Source: Oscillospiraceae bacterium
Lineage (GTDB): Bacteria; Bacillota; Clostridia; Oscillospirales; Oscillospiraceae
DNA length: 44,960 nt
Assembly (NCBI GenBank): GCA_017552325.1
Contig: JAFZQE010000049.1
Coordinates: 1 to 44,960, forward strand
Direction: 5' to 3'
This document shows positions 29,373-38,487 of the stretch, in pieces. The notes beneath the pieces were generated by a model. The model made no database searches and had not been told where the DNA came from. It saw nothing but the letters and a program-made list of their open reading frames with translations. Position 1 is the stretch's first letter; every line of letters starts with the position of its first letter. The translations under genes and the position numbers were made by a program.

Positions 29373-32300
29373 ATGAAAAAACGCAGCATCATTTTCCTTG
29401 CCATCCTTTTGATCCTCACGCTGGCGGTCAACATCGCCTGCGGTTCGCTCAAAACCATGATCACATCCTGGATGGGCGTCAATCTGAATCCCCTGATCAC
29501 CGGCTCCAAGGCCACCGAGAGCGCGGAGATCCTCAGCGTCGCGGACGCGACGGCGCAGAGTCTCGCTATGGCAGAACAACTGGAGGCGGAGGGCATCGTG
29601 CTGCTCCGCAACGAGAATAACGCGCTGCCTCTTGCAAGCGGCAGCAAGGTCAATCTCTTCGGCTACGGCTCGGTCGATCCGATCTACGGCGGCACGGGCA
29701 GCGGCTCCGGCGACACCTCCGCGAACGTGGACGTCGTCAAGGGCCTGCAGAACGCCGGCCTCGTCGTCAACGAAGAGCTCGTGAAGTTCTATCAGAGCTC
29801 CGGCGTCGAGCGCGCCAAGCAGGGCGGCTACACCGGCTCGAACTTCACCCCGGCCGAGGTGCCCGCCTCCGCCTACACCGACGCGGTGCTGCAGCAGGCG
29901 AAGGACTTCTCCGACACCGCGATCATCGTCCTCTCCCGCATCGGCGGCGAGGGCGGCGACCTGCCGCAGGACATGTTTGCTGCCGGCTACAGCCAGACCG
30001 ACGACGGGCGGCACTATCTGGAGCTGACGCAGGATGAGGAAGACCTGTTCGCGATCGTGAAGGCGCAGGGCTTCGCGAAGATCATCGTGCTCGTCAACGC
30101 CTCCAACGCGATGGAGCTCGGCTTCCTCGAGGACGGCGTCGACGCCTGCCTCTGGGTCGGCAGCCCCGGCGCGGTGGGCTTCAACGCGGTCGGCCGCGCG
30201 CTGACCGGCGAGGTCAATCCCTCCGGCCGCCTGGTCGACACCTACGCCTACGACCTCTCCACCGCCCCCGCCTACTGGAACGCGGGCGACTTTACTTACG
30301 GCAATCTCAGCACCCGCCACTACGTCGAGTACGCCGAGGGCATCTACGTCGGCTATCGCTACTATGAGACGGCGGCCGCGGACGGCTTCATCGACTACGA
30401 CAGCACCGTGCAGTACCCCTTCGGCTACGGCCTGAGCTACACGAGCTTTGAGCAGAGCATCGAGGGCTACACCGACGGCAACGGTACCATCGCCATGCAG
30501 GTGAAGGTCACGAACACCGGCGACGTTGCCGGCAAGGACGTGGTGCAGGTCTATTACACCGCCCCCTACACGCAGGGCGGTATCGAAAAGGCGCACGTCG
30601 TGCTCGCTGGCTTCGGCAAGACCGGCCTGCTTGAGCCCGGCGCCTCCGAGACCGTGACCGTCGCCTTCAAGGCGGAGGACATGGCCTCCTTCGACAGCTT
30701 CGGCGCGGGCTGCTATGTGCTCGAGGCCGGCGACTATGAGATCAAGCTGATGAAGAATGCGCATGAGCTGATCGACAGCCGCACCTACACCGTCGCGGAG
30801 ACCGTCGTCTTCGGCGAGGGCAACCCGCGCTCCACCGATCAGACCGCCGCCGTCGCGCATTTCGCCGACGTGCAGGACGGCCAGATCACGGTCTACGTCT
30901 CCCGCTCCGACTGGGCGGGCACGACCCCGTCCGCGCGCGTCGACGGCAAGACTGCCTCCGACGCGGTGGTGCTGGCCTTCTCCGAGAAGGCGCCCTATGA
31001 GGTCAATGACAGCGATCCCGCTATCGTCTACGCCGACAACGGCCTCACGCTGGAGGACATGGCCGGTCTTGACTGGGACGATCCCAAGTGGGAGCTGCTG
31101 CTGCAGCAGCTCAGCGATGAGGACATGGCGACCATGATCCTCAACGGCGGCTGGTCCACGCCCGCCGTCGCCTCCGTCGGCAAGCCCGCGACCTCCGACC
31201 TCGACGGCCCTGCCGGCATCAACTCCCTGGTCAGCTCCCTGCGCGGCGTCTCCTTCCCGAGCGAGGTCGTCATCGGTTCGACCTGGAATGAAGCGCTGGT
31301 CGAGGAATTCGGCCGCGTCTTCGGCGCGGAGGCGCTGGCCAACGGCGTCGTCGGCCTGTACGCGCCGGGCATGAACATCCACCGCACCCCCTTCTCCGGC
31401 CGCAACTTTGAGTATTATTCCGAGGACGGCCTCCTGTCCGGCAAGCTGGGCGCGGCCCAGGTGAAGGGCGCGGCCTCCCAGGGCGTCTATATGTACGCCA
31501 AGCACTTCGCACTGAACGATCAGGAATCCAACCGCCTGTCCCTCTCCGTCTGGTGCAGCGAGCAGGCGATGCGCGAGCTCTATCTCAAGCCCTTTGAGAT
31601 CACGGTCAAGGAGGGCAGGACCACCGCGATCATGTCCAGCTACTCCTACCTCGGCACCACCTGGGCCGGCGGCAGCAGGGCGCTGCTGAGCGACGTGCTC
31701 CGCGGCGAGTGGGGCTTCGTCGGCATGGTCGTCACCGACTCCGCGATGGCGAACACCTCCTGGATGGATCCGAACCTCGCGGTACGCGCGGGCAACGACA
31801 TGATGCTTTGCCTGATGGGCGCGAGCATCGACAGCTCGAACAACACGGCCCGCCAGGCGATGCGCGCGGCCTGCCACAACATCCTCTACACGCAGGCCAA
31901 CTCAGCCGCCGTGCAGGTCGAGGCCGACAACACCCCGTACTGGTACGGTCTGGTGGCGCTGCTCAACGCCATCGTCCTCAGCGTCGTGCTGCTGGTGATC
32001 CTGAAGAACACCGCCTTCAAACAGAAGAAGCTCGGCTGGTTCGGCGTGCTGACGGTCGTCGCGGTGCTCGCCCTGTCCGCGCTGCTCTGCTGGTTCTGCG
32101 CGATCAAGCCCGCAATGACAAAGAAGGCAGAGAGCGCCGCCGAGCCGACCGGCACGGTAGAGCCTGCCGAGGCGCAGGCCGAAGCCGAGCCGCAGCCCGA
32201 AGCCGAGCCGCAGCCCGCGGCCGCCGATACGGTCTCGCCCGAGGACGGCATGGAGCTTTACGACCTGGCCGACTTCTGGCTGGGCTGCCATGTGTATATC

Positions 32301-34751
32301 AACTCTGACAGCACCTTCTCCGTTGCCTATGACTTCGGCGGCGGGAACGACGGCATCGTCGAGGACAGCGGCAAATGGGAGCGCGTCTCCGACACCGAGC
32401 TTACGCTGAAGTCTGACTCCGGCGCTGAGATCCCCGTGACTCTCGCCGAGGGCAAGTGGAGCTGCGAGGTCACCGAGCCCAACACCTCCACCGTCTGCCA
32501 TCCCTCTGTTGAGGTAAATACCGCTCCCGCGGCCGCCGATGCGGTCTCGCCCGAGAACGGCATGGAGCTTTACGACCTGGCCGACTTCTGGCTGGGCTGC
32601 CATGTGTATATCAACTCTGACAATACGTTTACCGTTGCCTATGACTTCGGCGGAGGGAACGACGGTATCGAGATGGACAGCGGCTCCTGGGAGCGCGTGT
32701 CCGACACGGAGCTCGTGCTCAAATCCGACAGCGGCGCGGAGATCCCCGTGATCCTCGCGGATAACAAGTGGAGCTGCGAGGTCACCGAGCCCAACACCTC
32801 CACCGTCTGCCATCCCTCCGTCGAAGTGGGCGCCCCCCCAGCGGCCGCCGAAAGCGTCAGCCCCGAGGCCGGCATGGAGCTTTACGACCTGGCCGACTTC
32901 TGGCTGGGCTGCCATGTGTATATCAATTCCGACAGCACCTTCTCCGTGGCCTATGACTTCGGCGGCGGGAACGACGGCATCGAGATGGACAGCGGCTCCT
33001 GGGAGCGCGTGTCCGACACGGAGCTTGTCCTCAAATCCGTCAGCGGCGCAGAGATCCCCGTGATTCTGGCCGACGGCTCGTGGACCTGTGAGGTCACCGA
33101 GCCCAACACCGGCACCGTGTGCCATCCGACCATCGCCGGGGCCGCGGCGGAAGAACCCGCCCAGCCCGAGGCCGTCACCTACATGGTGGTCTTCACCGAC
33201 GCGGAGGGCACAGTGTACGACGTGATCGAGACCACGGACGCCTCTGCCGTGCCCGAGACGGCCATCCCCACCAAGGAAGGCTACCTCTTCGCCGGTTGGC
33301 AGACGCAGCCCGTCGTGACGAAGGAGGATCTGATCCTCGGCGTGTCCCCCTATGAAGTCCCCACCGGCGCCAGCAGTCTCTACGGCGGCGCGGGCACGAC
33401 CATCACCGATCTCGAGAGCCTGAGCGGCACGATGCTGCTCCTGTATGCCCGCTGGGTCGAGCCGACCGAAATCCACAATGCCGAGGAACTCAAGGGCATG
33501 GCGGAGGACCTCTGCGGCTGGTATGTGCTGGCTGAGGATATCGACCTGGTCGGCGAGAACTGGCAACCCGTCGGCATCTACTTCTCCAACTATGAGACGG
33601 TCAACGCCCCCTACTGGACCTACGCCTTCCGCGGCACCTTCGACGGCGCCGGCCACACGATCCGGAATCTTACGATCACGATGGACGGCTGCGCGGCCGA
33701 TCTCTCGGCCTTCGCGGGCGTGACTCCCGTCTGGCGCAACGACGGCGAGGCCCTCGGCAGCGAGGCTGCCTTCTTCGGCGCGACGGCCAAGGCGACCATT
33801 CAGAATGTGACCTTTGAAAACGCCGCCGTGACCGTGACTTCCGACAACGACGCGACGCCCTACGCGGCCGTCGTCAACGGCTTCGACCTCGCGAGCACGA
33901 TGAAGGATATCACGGTCAGCGGCGCCACGGTGGCCGTGACCGCCAACGACGCGAATATGGACGCCCGACAGAGCACCTGGGCCGCCGCCTCCGCCCTCAC
34001 CGCGGGCGGCTGGAGCACCGTGATCGAAAACTGCGCGGTCGTCGATGCGAGCGTCACGCTCAACGGCACCCTGACGAAGTCCCACGGCGCGGAATACTAC
34101 GTCGGCGGCATGCTCGGCGAGGGCTATGCCTTTATGGACGGCAACACGGCGACGGCTGCGATCTCCGTCAATATTCAGGACAAGAGCGAAGCGGAGACCG
34201 ACGCCGAGCTGATCGTCAACGTCGGCGGCATGGGCGGCACGAACACCACCCAGACGAACGGCTGCTTCGACACGACGATCGACGTCAGAGTGAGCAAGCC
34301 CGTCGGCGCGGCCACCGTTTCGATCGGCGGTCTGACCGGTTCCCAGCGCTACCAGGTGGCCGAGGACAACAGCATCAAGGCGGCCATCACGACCGATCTC
34401 ACGCTGGACGAGGCCAACAGCAAGGTCTACGTCGGCCAGGTCATCGGCAGCACCAACGTGCCCTACTGCATCGTGCAGCTGATCTTTGCCGACCCCGGTT
34501 CCGTGGCTTACTCCGGCTGCCGGAACAACACCTGTGACGTTACGCTCAACGGCGAGCCCGTCACCGCCGCGAAGGGTCAGACCCTCACGGCGGGCGGCGA
34601 GAAGCTCCTGTACATCGCCAACGGCGACCTGACCGACGAAGAGAGCGGCGAGTCCTACGCGAGCAACATCGACGCGGTCATCGCCGAGTACGGCTCCGCC
34701 GTCCCGTCCTCCTTCCTGCAGCAGGCCGTCATCGTTCTGGTAGACGAATAA
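29373..34751 (+). CDS. Giant membrane-bound GH3 glycosidase with reversed domain order and repeat/beta-helix tail
   Basis: The protein has 1792 residues. An N-terminal membrane anchor (about residues 4-25) is followed by the GH3 C-type alpha/beta domain (GIVLLRNENNALPL near 73), an Fn3-like domain (to about 560), and only then the TIM-barrel domain (DLDGPAGIN near 607; NIHRTPFSGRNFEYYSEDG; KHFALND; nucleophile Asp789 in MVVTDSAM). This is the swapped order known from some Ruminococcus and Butyrivibrio GH3 enzymes. Two more membrane segments lie at about 857-878 and 890-911, with a positively charged turn (KNTAFKQKK). Three repeats of 104 residues, an InlB/Flg_new-like repeat and a long GLUG-like beta-helix follow. 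The predicted topology puts both the enzyme and the tail outside the cell. ATG 29373 has GAGAGG upstream. The whole frame is intact. Confidence 0.88.
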   Translation: MKKRSIIFLAILLILTLAVNIACGSLKTMITSWMGVNLNPLITGSKATESAEILSVADATAQSLAMAEQLEAEGIVLLRNENNALPLASGSKVNLFGYGSVDPIYGGTGSGSGDTSANVDVVKGLQNAGLVVNEELVKFYQSSGVERAKQGGYTGSNFTPAEVPASAYTDAVLQQAKDFSDTAIIVLSRIGGEGGDLPQDMFAAGYSQTDDGRHYLELTQDEEDLFAIVKAQGFAKIIVLVNASNAMELGFLEDGVDACLWVGSPGAVGFNAVGRALTGEVNPSGRLVDTYAYDLSTAPAYWNAGDFTYGNLSTRHYVEYAEGIYVGYRYYETAAADGFIDYDSTVQYPFGYGLSYTSFEQSIEGYTDGNGTIAMQVKVTNTGDVAGKDVVQVYYTAPYTQGGIEKAHVVLAGFGKTGLLEPGASETVTVAFKAEDMASFDSFGAGCYVLEAGDYEIKLMKNAHELIDSRTYTVAETVVFGEGNPRSTDQTAAVAHFADVQDGQITVYVSRSDWAGTTPSARVDGKTASDAVVLAFSEKAPYEVNDSDPAIVYADNGLTLEDMAGLDWDDPKWELLLQQLSDEDMATMILNGGWSTPAVASVGKPATSDLDGPAGINSLVSSLRGVSFPSEVVIGSTWNEALVEEFGRVFGAEALANGVVGLYAPGMNIHRTPFSGRNFEYYSEDGLLSGKLGAAQVKGAASQGVYMYAKHFALNDQESNRLSLSVWCSEQAMRELYLKPFEITVKEGRTTAIMSSYSYLGTTWAGGSRALLSDVLRGEWGFVGMVVTDSAMANTSWMDPNLAVRAGNDMMLCLMGASIDSSNNTARQAMRAACHNILYTQANSAAVQVEADNTPYWYGLVALLNAIVLSVVLLVILKNTAFKQKKLGWFGVLTVVAVLALSALLCWFCAIKPAMTKKAESAAEPTGTVEPAEAQAEAEPQPEAEPQPAAADTVSPEDGMELYDLADFWLGCHVYINSDSTFSVAYDFGGGNDGIVEDSGKWERVSDTELTLKSDSGAEIPVTLAEGKWSCEVTEPNTSTVCHPSVEVNTAPAAADAVSPENGMELYDLADFWLGCHVYINSDNTFTVAYDFGGGNDGIEMDSGSWERVSDTELVLKSDSGAEIPVILADNKWSCEVTEPNTSTVCHPSVEVGAPPAAAESVSPEAGMELYDLADFWLGCHVYINSDSTFSVAYDFGGGNDGIEMDSGSWERVSDTELVLKSVSGAEIPVILADGSWTCEVTEPNTGTVCHPTIAGAAAEEPAQPEAVTYMVVFTDAEGTVYDVIETTDASAVPETAIPTKEGYLFAGWQTQPVVTKEDLILGVSPYEVPTGASSLYGGAGTTITDLESLSGTMLLLYARWVEPTEIHNAEELKGMAEDLCGWYVLAEDIDLVGENWQPVGIYFSNYETVNAPYWTYAFRGTFDGAGHTIRNLTITMDGCAADLSAFAGVTPVWRNDGEALGSEAAFFGATAKATIQNVTFENAAVTVTSDNDATPYAAVVNGFDLASTMKDITVSGATVAVTANDANMDARQSTWAAASALTAGGWSTVIENCAVVDASVTLNGTLTKSHGAEYYVGGMLGEGYAFMDGNTATAAISVNIQDKSEAETDAELIVNVGGMGGTNTTQTNGCFDTTIDVRVSKPVGAATVSIGGLTGSQRYQVAEDNSIKAAITTDLTLDEANSKVYVGQVIGSTNVPYCIVQLIFADPGSVAYSGCRNNTCDVTLNGEPVTAAKGQTLTAGGEKLLYIANGDLTDEESGESYASNIDAVIAEYGSAVPSSFLQQAVIVLVDE
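32222..33145 (+). repeat. Three tandem 312-bp coding repeats in the giant GH3
   Basis: Units begin near 32222, 32534 and 32846. Each encodes about 104 residues, with GMELYDLADFWLGCHVYINS, YDFGGGNDGI and WSCEVTEPNT as fixed points. The DNA is nearly identical over long stretches, so copy number may vary. I recognise no family. Each unit has two conserved cysteines that could pair, plus a third near VCHP. Confidence 0.88.
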
Positions 34752-34789
34752 ACAAACGAATCGAAAAAACAACAAAGGGGTGCCGTCCG

Positions 34790-36919
34790 ATGGACATTGA
34801 AAAACTGATGAGCCGGCTGACCGTGGAAGAGAAAGCGGCCCTGGTCTCCGGCACGGATTTCATGTATACCAATCCGATCCCGCGGCTGGGCGTTCCCTCG
34901 CTGTGCATGTCGGACGGCCCCCACGGCCTGCGCAAGCAGCTCGAGGGCGGCGACAACGGCGTATCCCGCTCGGAGCCGGCCACGGCCTTTCCCACGGCGG
35001 CCGCCCTCGCCTCGGGCTGGAACCCGGACAACGCCCGGAAAATGGGCGAGGCCATCGCGGAGGAATGCCGGCACTACGGCGTCCACGTGCTGCTCGGCCC
35101 CGGCGTGAACATCAAGCGCAACCCGCTCTGCGGGCGAAACTTCGAGTACTTCAGCGAAGACCCGCTGCTCGCCGGCGTCATGGGCGCGGCCGAGGTCGAG
35201 GGTTTGCAGTCCAGGGGCGTGGGCGCCTCGCTCAAGCACTTCGCGCTCAACAACAGCGAGAATTACCGCTTCATGGGCAATTCCGCCGCCTCCGAGAAGA
35301 CCATGCGGGAGCTTTACCTCAAGCCCTTCGAGTATGTGGTGAAGAAGGCGAAGCCCGCCACCGTTATGTGCGCCTACAACCAGATCAACGGCGTTTTCTG
35401 CAGCGAGAACAAGTGGCTGCTGACCGAGGTGCTCCGCAAGGACTGGGGCTTCGACGGCCTGGTGATGACCGACTGGGGCGCGATCAAGGACCGTGTCGCC
35501 GCCCTGAAGGCGGGGCTGGATCTGGAGATGCCCGGCGACGCTGCGATCTGCCGGAAATGGATCCTGGACGGGATCCAGGACGGTTCGCTGCCGATGGAGG
35601 ATCTGGACAAGGCTGCGCGGAACGTCCTGCGGCTCGCGGACGCCTGGGTGCGACCCGCGGACGGGACGCCGATCGACTTTGACGCGCACCACGCGCTTGC
35701 GGCCGAGCTCGCCGAGGACTGCGCGGTGCTGATGAAAAACGACGGCGCGCTGCCGCTGAAGTCCGGCGCGAAGCTGCATATCGCGGGCGAGCTGTTCGAG
35801 AACATGCGCTATCAGGGAGCGGGAAGCTCGATGATCCATCCCGCCCTCCTCACCACAGCGAAGGACGCCTTCGCGGCGCGGGGAATCGCTTCCGTCCCCG
35901 TGGAGGACTGCGATACGATCCTCGTTTTTGCCGGGCTGACCGACGAGTACGAGAGCGAGGGCGGCGACCGGGAGAACATGAATCTGCCCGGCCGCCAGCT
36001 CCGGGAGATCGACGCGCTGTGCGAAAGCGGAAAGCCCGTCGTGGTCGTGCTCTTCGGCGGCTCACCGGTCGAGCTGCCCTTTGCCGACAAGGTCGATGCC
36101 ATCCTCAACATGTACCTGCCCGGACAGAACGGCGGCACGGCCGTCGCCCGGCTGCTCTTCGGCGAGGCGAACCCCTCCGGCAGGCTGGCCGAGACCTGGC
36201 CGCTGCGCTATGAGGACGTGCCAAGCGCCGCGAGCTTCGGCAAAGGGATCAACGAGATCTACGCCGAAGGCACGGAGGTCGGATATCGCTATTACAACAA
36301 ACACAAGATCCCCGTCCGCTACCCCTTCGGGCACGGACTGAGCTATACCACGTTCGAAAAAACCGACTGGGTCAAAGACGGCGACGCCTACACCCAGACG
36401 ATCACCAACACCGGCGGGCGCTTCGGCGCCGAGGTGGCGATGCTGTTTCTGGACGGCGAGCTGGCGGGCTTTCAAAAGGTCCGGCTGCAGCCGGGCGAGA
36501 GCGCGACCGTGACGATCACGCCCGAGCCGAAGGACGGCACAGAGTATTCCGACGAGATGACAGTCCCGTCCGAGCCGCCGCGCTTCCCGATCACGCTGGA
36601 ATCCCGCTTCTCCGACCTGACGCAGAGCTTCATGGGCCGCATCCTGCACGCCGCCGTCCTCTCTGTGGCGGCGAAGCAGGAAAAGGAGGCGGCGAAGCTG
36701 CCGGACGGCCCCGACAGGGACAACAAGCGCAAGGGCGCGCTGTTCCTGCGGCGCATTCTGGAGAGCAACTCCCTGCGCAGCATGTCCATGTGCGCCGGGA
36801 AATCCTTCCCCTATAACTTTGCCCTCGGCTTTATGGAGCTTGCCAACGGGCATATGCTCCGCGGCGCGAAAGCCTTCCTGACGCCGATCAAGGTCCCCAA
36901 ACTTCCGAAGGAGGAATAA
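34790..36919 (+). CDS. GH3 family beta-glycosidase (cytosolic, normal domain order)
   Basis: The protein has 709 residues and no signal peptide. The TIM barrel has [39 protein letters not shown] and the nucleophile Asp228 (LVMTDWGA). The alpha/beta sandwich has [15 protein letters not shown] and [15 protein letters not shown], typical of beta-glucosidase-type GH3, where the acid/base lies in this domain. A short Fn3-like region follows, then about 120 residues of helical, Met-rich sequence ([17 protein letters not shown] onward) that is not part of classical GH3. AAAGGGG lies nine bases before the ATG. The gene starts 38 bases after the giant GH3 and ends four bases before the symporter. Beta-glucosidase or beta-xylosidase activity is likely. 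Confidence 0.9.
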   Translation: MDIEKLMSRLTVEEKAALVSGTDFMYTNPIPRLGVPSLCMSDGPHGLRKQLEGGDNGVSRSEPATAFPTAAALASGWNPDNARKMGEAIAEECRHYGVHVLLGPGVNIKRNPLCGRNFEYFSEDPLLAGVMGAAEVEGLQSRGVGASLKHFALNNSENYRFMGNSAASEKTMRELYLKPFEYVVKKAKPATVMCAYNQINGVFCSENKWLLTEVLRKDWGFDGLVMTDWGAIKDRVAALKAGLDLEMPGDAAICRKWILDGIQDGSLPMEDLDKAARNVLRLADAWVRPADGTPIDFDAHHALAAELAEDCAVLMKNDGALPLKSGAKLHIAGELFENMRYQGAGSSMIHPALLTTAKDAFAARGIASVPVEDCDTILVFAGLTDEYESEGGDRENMNLPGRQLREIDALCESGKPVVVVLFGGSPVELPFADKVDAILNMYLPGQNGGTAVARLLFGEANPSGRLAETWPLRYEDVPSAASFGKGINEIYAEGTEVGYRYYNKHKIPVRYPFGHGLSYTTFEKTDWVKDGDAYTQTITNTGGRFGAEVAMLFLDGELAGFQKVRLQPGESATVTITPEPKDGTEYSDEMTVPSEPPRFPITLESRFSDLTQSFMGRILHAAVLSVAAKQEKEAAKLPDGPDRDNKRKGALFLRRILESNSLRSMSMCAGKSFPYNFALGFMELANGHMLRGAKAFLTPIKVPKLPKEE

Positions 36920-36923
36920 GAAC

Positions 36924-38471
36924 ATGAGACTTCCCGCGAGTTTGATCCGATCCCCGGAGGTCACCAAAAAGGAAAAGTGGCTGGGCTATCTGCTCGGCCC
37001 TGCCGGCGCGCTGCTGCTGAACGCGGTGCTCGCGACCTATCTGAACGTCTACTACACGGACGTGCTGAATCTGACCCCGCTGTGGGGCGGCGCGTTTCTG
37101 ACGGTCTTCCCGATCGTCTCCAAGATCATCGACGCCATCACCAACATCATCATGGGTCAGGTCATCGACCGCACGAAGACCAAAGAAGGCAAGGCCCGAC
37201 CCTGGCTCTTCCTGTCGGCCTTCCTGGTGCCGGTCACGGGTATCCTGCTCTTCACCGTGCCCGAGTCGAGCGACACGGTCAAGGCCCTGTGGGTCATGAT
37301 CTCCTATAACCTCTTCTACTCCTTCGCCTACACGATCTTCAACATGAGCCACAACCTGATGGTGCCGCTGTCCACCCGCGACGGCACGGCCCGCGGCGGG
37401 CTCTCGGTCTTCAACCAGATCACCACGATCATGATGTCCGGCATTCTGGTCGCGCTCGTGTTCCCGATGGTCATCATGCCGGCCATCGGCGTGGACAAGT
37501 CCAAGTGGATCACGCTGATGAGCGTGCTGTCCATCATCGCCCTGCCGCTGACCCTGCTGGAATACTTCTTCACCAAGGAACGCGTCACGGAGGAGAAGGG
37601 CGAGGACGCGGATCACGGGCTGGACTTCGGGGCCCAGCTCAAGCTCCTGTTTACGGACAAGTACATGGTGCTGATGTATGTGTACTTCTTCGTGTACACC
37701 GTCGGCACGACGCTGAAAAACCTCGGCCTCGTCTATTACTGCAACTATGTCCTCGGCACCTACAACGACGGCCATACCCAGACGCTTGTTTCGGTGATCG
37801 GCGGCATCCCGATGGGCATCGGCATCTTCGCCGTATGGCCGCTGGCCAAGCGCTTCGGCAAGCGGAACGTGACGATGGTCGGCTTCATCCTCTACGCCGT
37901 CGGCTCGCTGATCTGCTGGCTGTTCCCGCACACGATGTGGATCGTGCTGACCGGGCAGTTCATCAAAAACATCGGCGGTCTGCCCTGCGCCTATGTGTTC
38001 ATGGCGCTCTTTGCCGACTGCCTCGACCATCTGGAATGGAAGTCCAACATCCGTCTGGACGGCGCGGCCATGTCCATCTACAACATCATCGCCGTGGCGA
38101 TGGTCGGCATCATGACGGGCGTTTTCAACTGGATGCTGGCCAAGGCCGGCTATCTTGCGCCGGTCGAGTTCCGGGAGGTTGCGGAAAAGGCCGGGCAGCT
38201 CCCATGGTCGGAGGCTTCTTCCTGGCTGACCGGCAGCGGCCTTACGCCGCAGGTCGCTCTGGATTTGCTGGAAGCAAAGGACGGCGTTTATACCGTCGCT
38301 TTGGCGCAGCCGCAAAGTGTGACCTGGGTCATTTCCTTCGCCTTTGTGGGAATAGAGGTCTTCACCGGTATCGCGCTGATCGCTATCCTCTTCTTCCTGA
38401 ACGTGGAGAAAAAGCTCCCCGAGGAGCAGGCCGAGATCCAGGCCCGCCGCGAGGCAAAGAACGCGGATTAA
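36924..38471 (+). CDS. GPH-family glycoside:cation symporter
   Basis: The protein has 515 residues and about twelve membrane segments. [33 protein letters not shown] is split here only to note its parts: the segment I-D-A-I-T-N (cation-site acidic residue) and [13 protein letters not shown] are the GPH loop signature. [19 protein letters not shown] is also typical of the family's second half. It differs clearly from the other GPH protein in the window, so the two operons probably import different substrates. It begins four bases after the GH3 gene and ends 16 bases before the second GH78 gene. No PTS-IIA-like regulatory domain follows the last membrane segment. Confidence 0.9.
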   Translation: MRLPASLIRSPEVTKKEKWLGYLLGPAGALLLNAVLATYLNVYYTDVLNLTPLWGGAFLTVFPIVSKIIDAITNIIMGQVIDRTKTKEGKARPWLFLSAFLVPVTGILLFTVPESSDTVKALWVMISYNLFYSFAYTIFNMSHNLMVPLSTRDGTARGGLSVFNQITTIMMSGILVALVFPMVIMPAIGVDKSKWITLMSVLSIIALPLTLLEYFFTKERVTEEKGEDADHGLDFGAQLKLLFTDKYMVLMYVYFFVYTVGTTLKNLGLVYYCNYVLGTYNDGHTQTLVSVIGGIPMGIGIFAVWPLAKRFGKRNVTMVGFILYAVGSLICWLFPHTMWIVLTGQFIKNIGGLPCAYVFMALFADCLDHLEWKSNIRLDGAAMSIYNIIAVAMVGIMTGVFNWMLAKAGYLAPVEFREVAEKAGQLPWSEASSWLTGSGLTPQVALDLLEAKDGVYTVALAQPQSVTWVISFAFVGIEVFTGIALIAILFFLNVEKKLPEEQAEIQARREAKNAD

Positions 38472-38487
38472 GGCGGGAGGGAGCAAA

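Noticed and set aside
29310-34775. Long antisense open frames opposite the giant GH3
   Set aside because: They have low-complexity Gly/Ala/Val/Asp composition and no family features. They are shadows of a strongly biased coding sequence.
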